A model generated the notes under the pieces. That model saw nothing but the letters and a program-made list of their open reading frames with translations. It searched no databases and was not told where the DNA came from. A DNA stretch of 6,301 nucleotides from Firmicutes bacterium UBA6226 (lineage in GTDB: Bacteria > Bacillota_A > Clostridia > Peptostreptococcales > Acidaminobacteraceae), in NCBI GenBank assembly GCA_002441045.1, contig DJWQ01000159.1:1985-8285 (forward strand). Reading direction: 5' to 3'. A program made the position numbers and the translations under genes. Positions 6,201-6,301 of the stretch are shown one piece after another. Each line of letters opens with the position of its first letter. Positions within the stretch are counted from its first letter, which is position 1.

Positions 6201-6219
6201 CAAAGTTAGGTGTTTTTTT
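6189..6219 (+). terminator. Rho-independent terminator overlapping the end of glf
   Basis: AAAAACATCTAAC (6189-6201) pairs with GTTAGGTGTTTTT (6205-6217) across an AAA loop. There is one T-G wobble, and a run of seven T (6213-6219) follows. The left arm contains the last sense codons and the TAA stop of glf. The A-run on the left gives a shorter U-tract on the minus strand, so it may also work in reverse. Confidence 0.85.
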
Positions 6220-6227
6220 ATATATCG

Positions 6228-6256
6228 ACGACACTTCTGTGGAAAATATTTATAAT
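6228..6256 (+). promoter_or_regulatory. Possible sigma-A promoter for a gene beyond the window
   Basis: ACGACA (6228-6233), a 17-base spacer and a perfect TATAAT (6251-6256) lie just after the glf terminator. A second TATAAT (6293-6298) has no fitting -35 box. In DNA this AT-rich such matches arise by chance, and no downstream gene can be seen. Confidence 0.3.
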
Positions 6257-6301
6257 AAAATAGATAAAAAGATAATTGAACTCTATTTTGGGTATAATTC
6301 G

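Noticed and set aside
5874..6203. 109-codon open frame on the minus strand opposite the end of glf
   Set aside because: It begins with TTG without an RBS, lies opposite conserved glf motifs and has the Ile/Phe/Cys-rich composition of an antisense shadow.
6290..6295. GGGTAT as a second sigma-B -10 box near the right edge
   Set aside because: No GTTT-like -35 element lies 13-15 bases upstream.
6239..6301. Open frame from GTG 6239 to the window edge
   Set aside because: Only 21 codons, no RBS, and very AT-rich; chance is a sufficient explanation.

Overview
The window is AT-rich and has strong GGAGG-type ribosome binding sites, compact operons and a near-consensus sigma-B promoter. This points to a Gram-positive Firmicute of the Bacillales. 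A member of the Staphylococcaceae (for example Macrococcus-like) is my best guess, but that is an inference from style and gene content, not a match to a known genome. Nearly everything is chromosomal-type metabolic and cell-envelope content. I see no mobile element, CRISPR array, tRNA or rRNA.

Region 1 (1-2634) is the 3' part of an amino-sugar operon on the plus strand. It holds the C-terminal tail of an RpiR/MurR-type SIS-domain regulator, a YhcH/NanQ-family sugar anomerase, NagA (GlcNAc-6-phosphate deacetylase) and NagB (glucosamine-6-phosphate deaminase). Genes are separated by -1 to 12 bp. Together they would take N-acetylated amino sugars to fructose-6-phosphate, acetate and ammonia. 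The anomerase and the RpiR regulator suggest that sialic acid or ManNAc genes lie upstream, outside the window. The operon ends at a strong hairpin that also terminates the convergent gene.

Region 2 (2655-3935) holds two divergent genes. On the minus strand is a 49-residue two-helix membrane protein of the Lmo0937 type, preceded by a GTTTAA-N13-GGGTAT sigma-B promoter. On the plus strand is an N-terminally anchored alpha/beta hydrolase with a complete Ser-Asp-His triad. Between them a sigma-B promoter and a sigma-A-like promoter stand back to back, with a TGTGA-N8-TCACA dyad over the second.

Region 3 (3936-6219) is a self-contained two-gene unit. After a 141 bp leader with inverted repeats come a family 2 glycosyltransferase and UDP-galactopyranose mutase (glf), closed by a hairpin that overlaps the glf stop codon. 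The pairing suggests a galactofuranose-containing surface glycan or glycolipid. The last 80 bp (6221-6301) hold only ambiguous promoter-like signals.

I found no clearly novel system. The most unusual points are the stand-alone glycosyltransferase-glf pair, the back-to-back stress and housekeeping promoters, and a NagB that lacks the E. coli allosteric-site residues.
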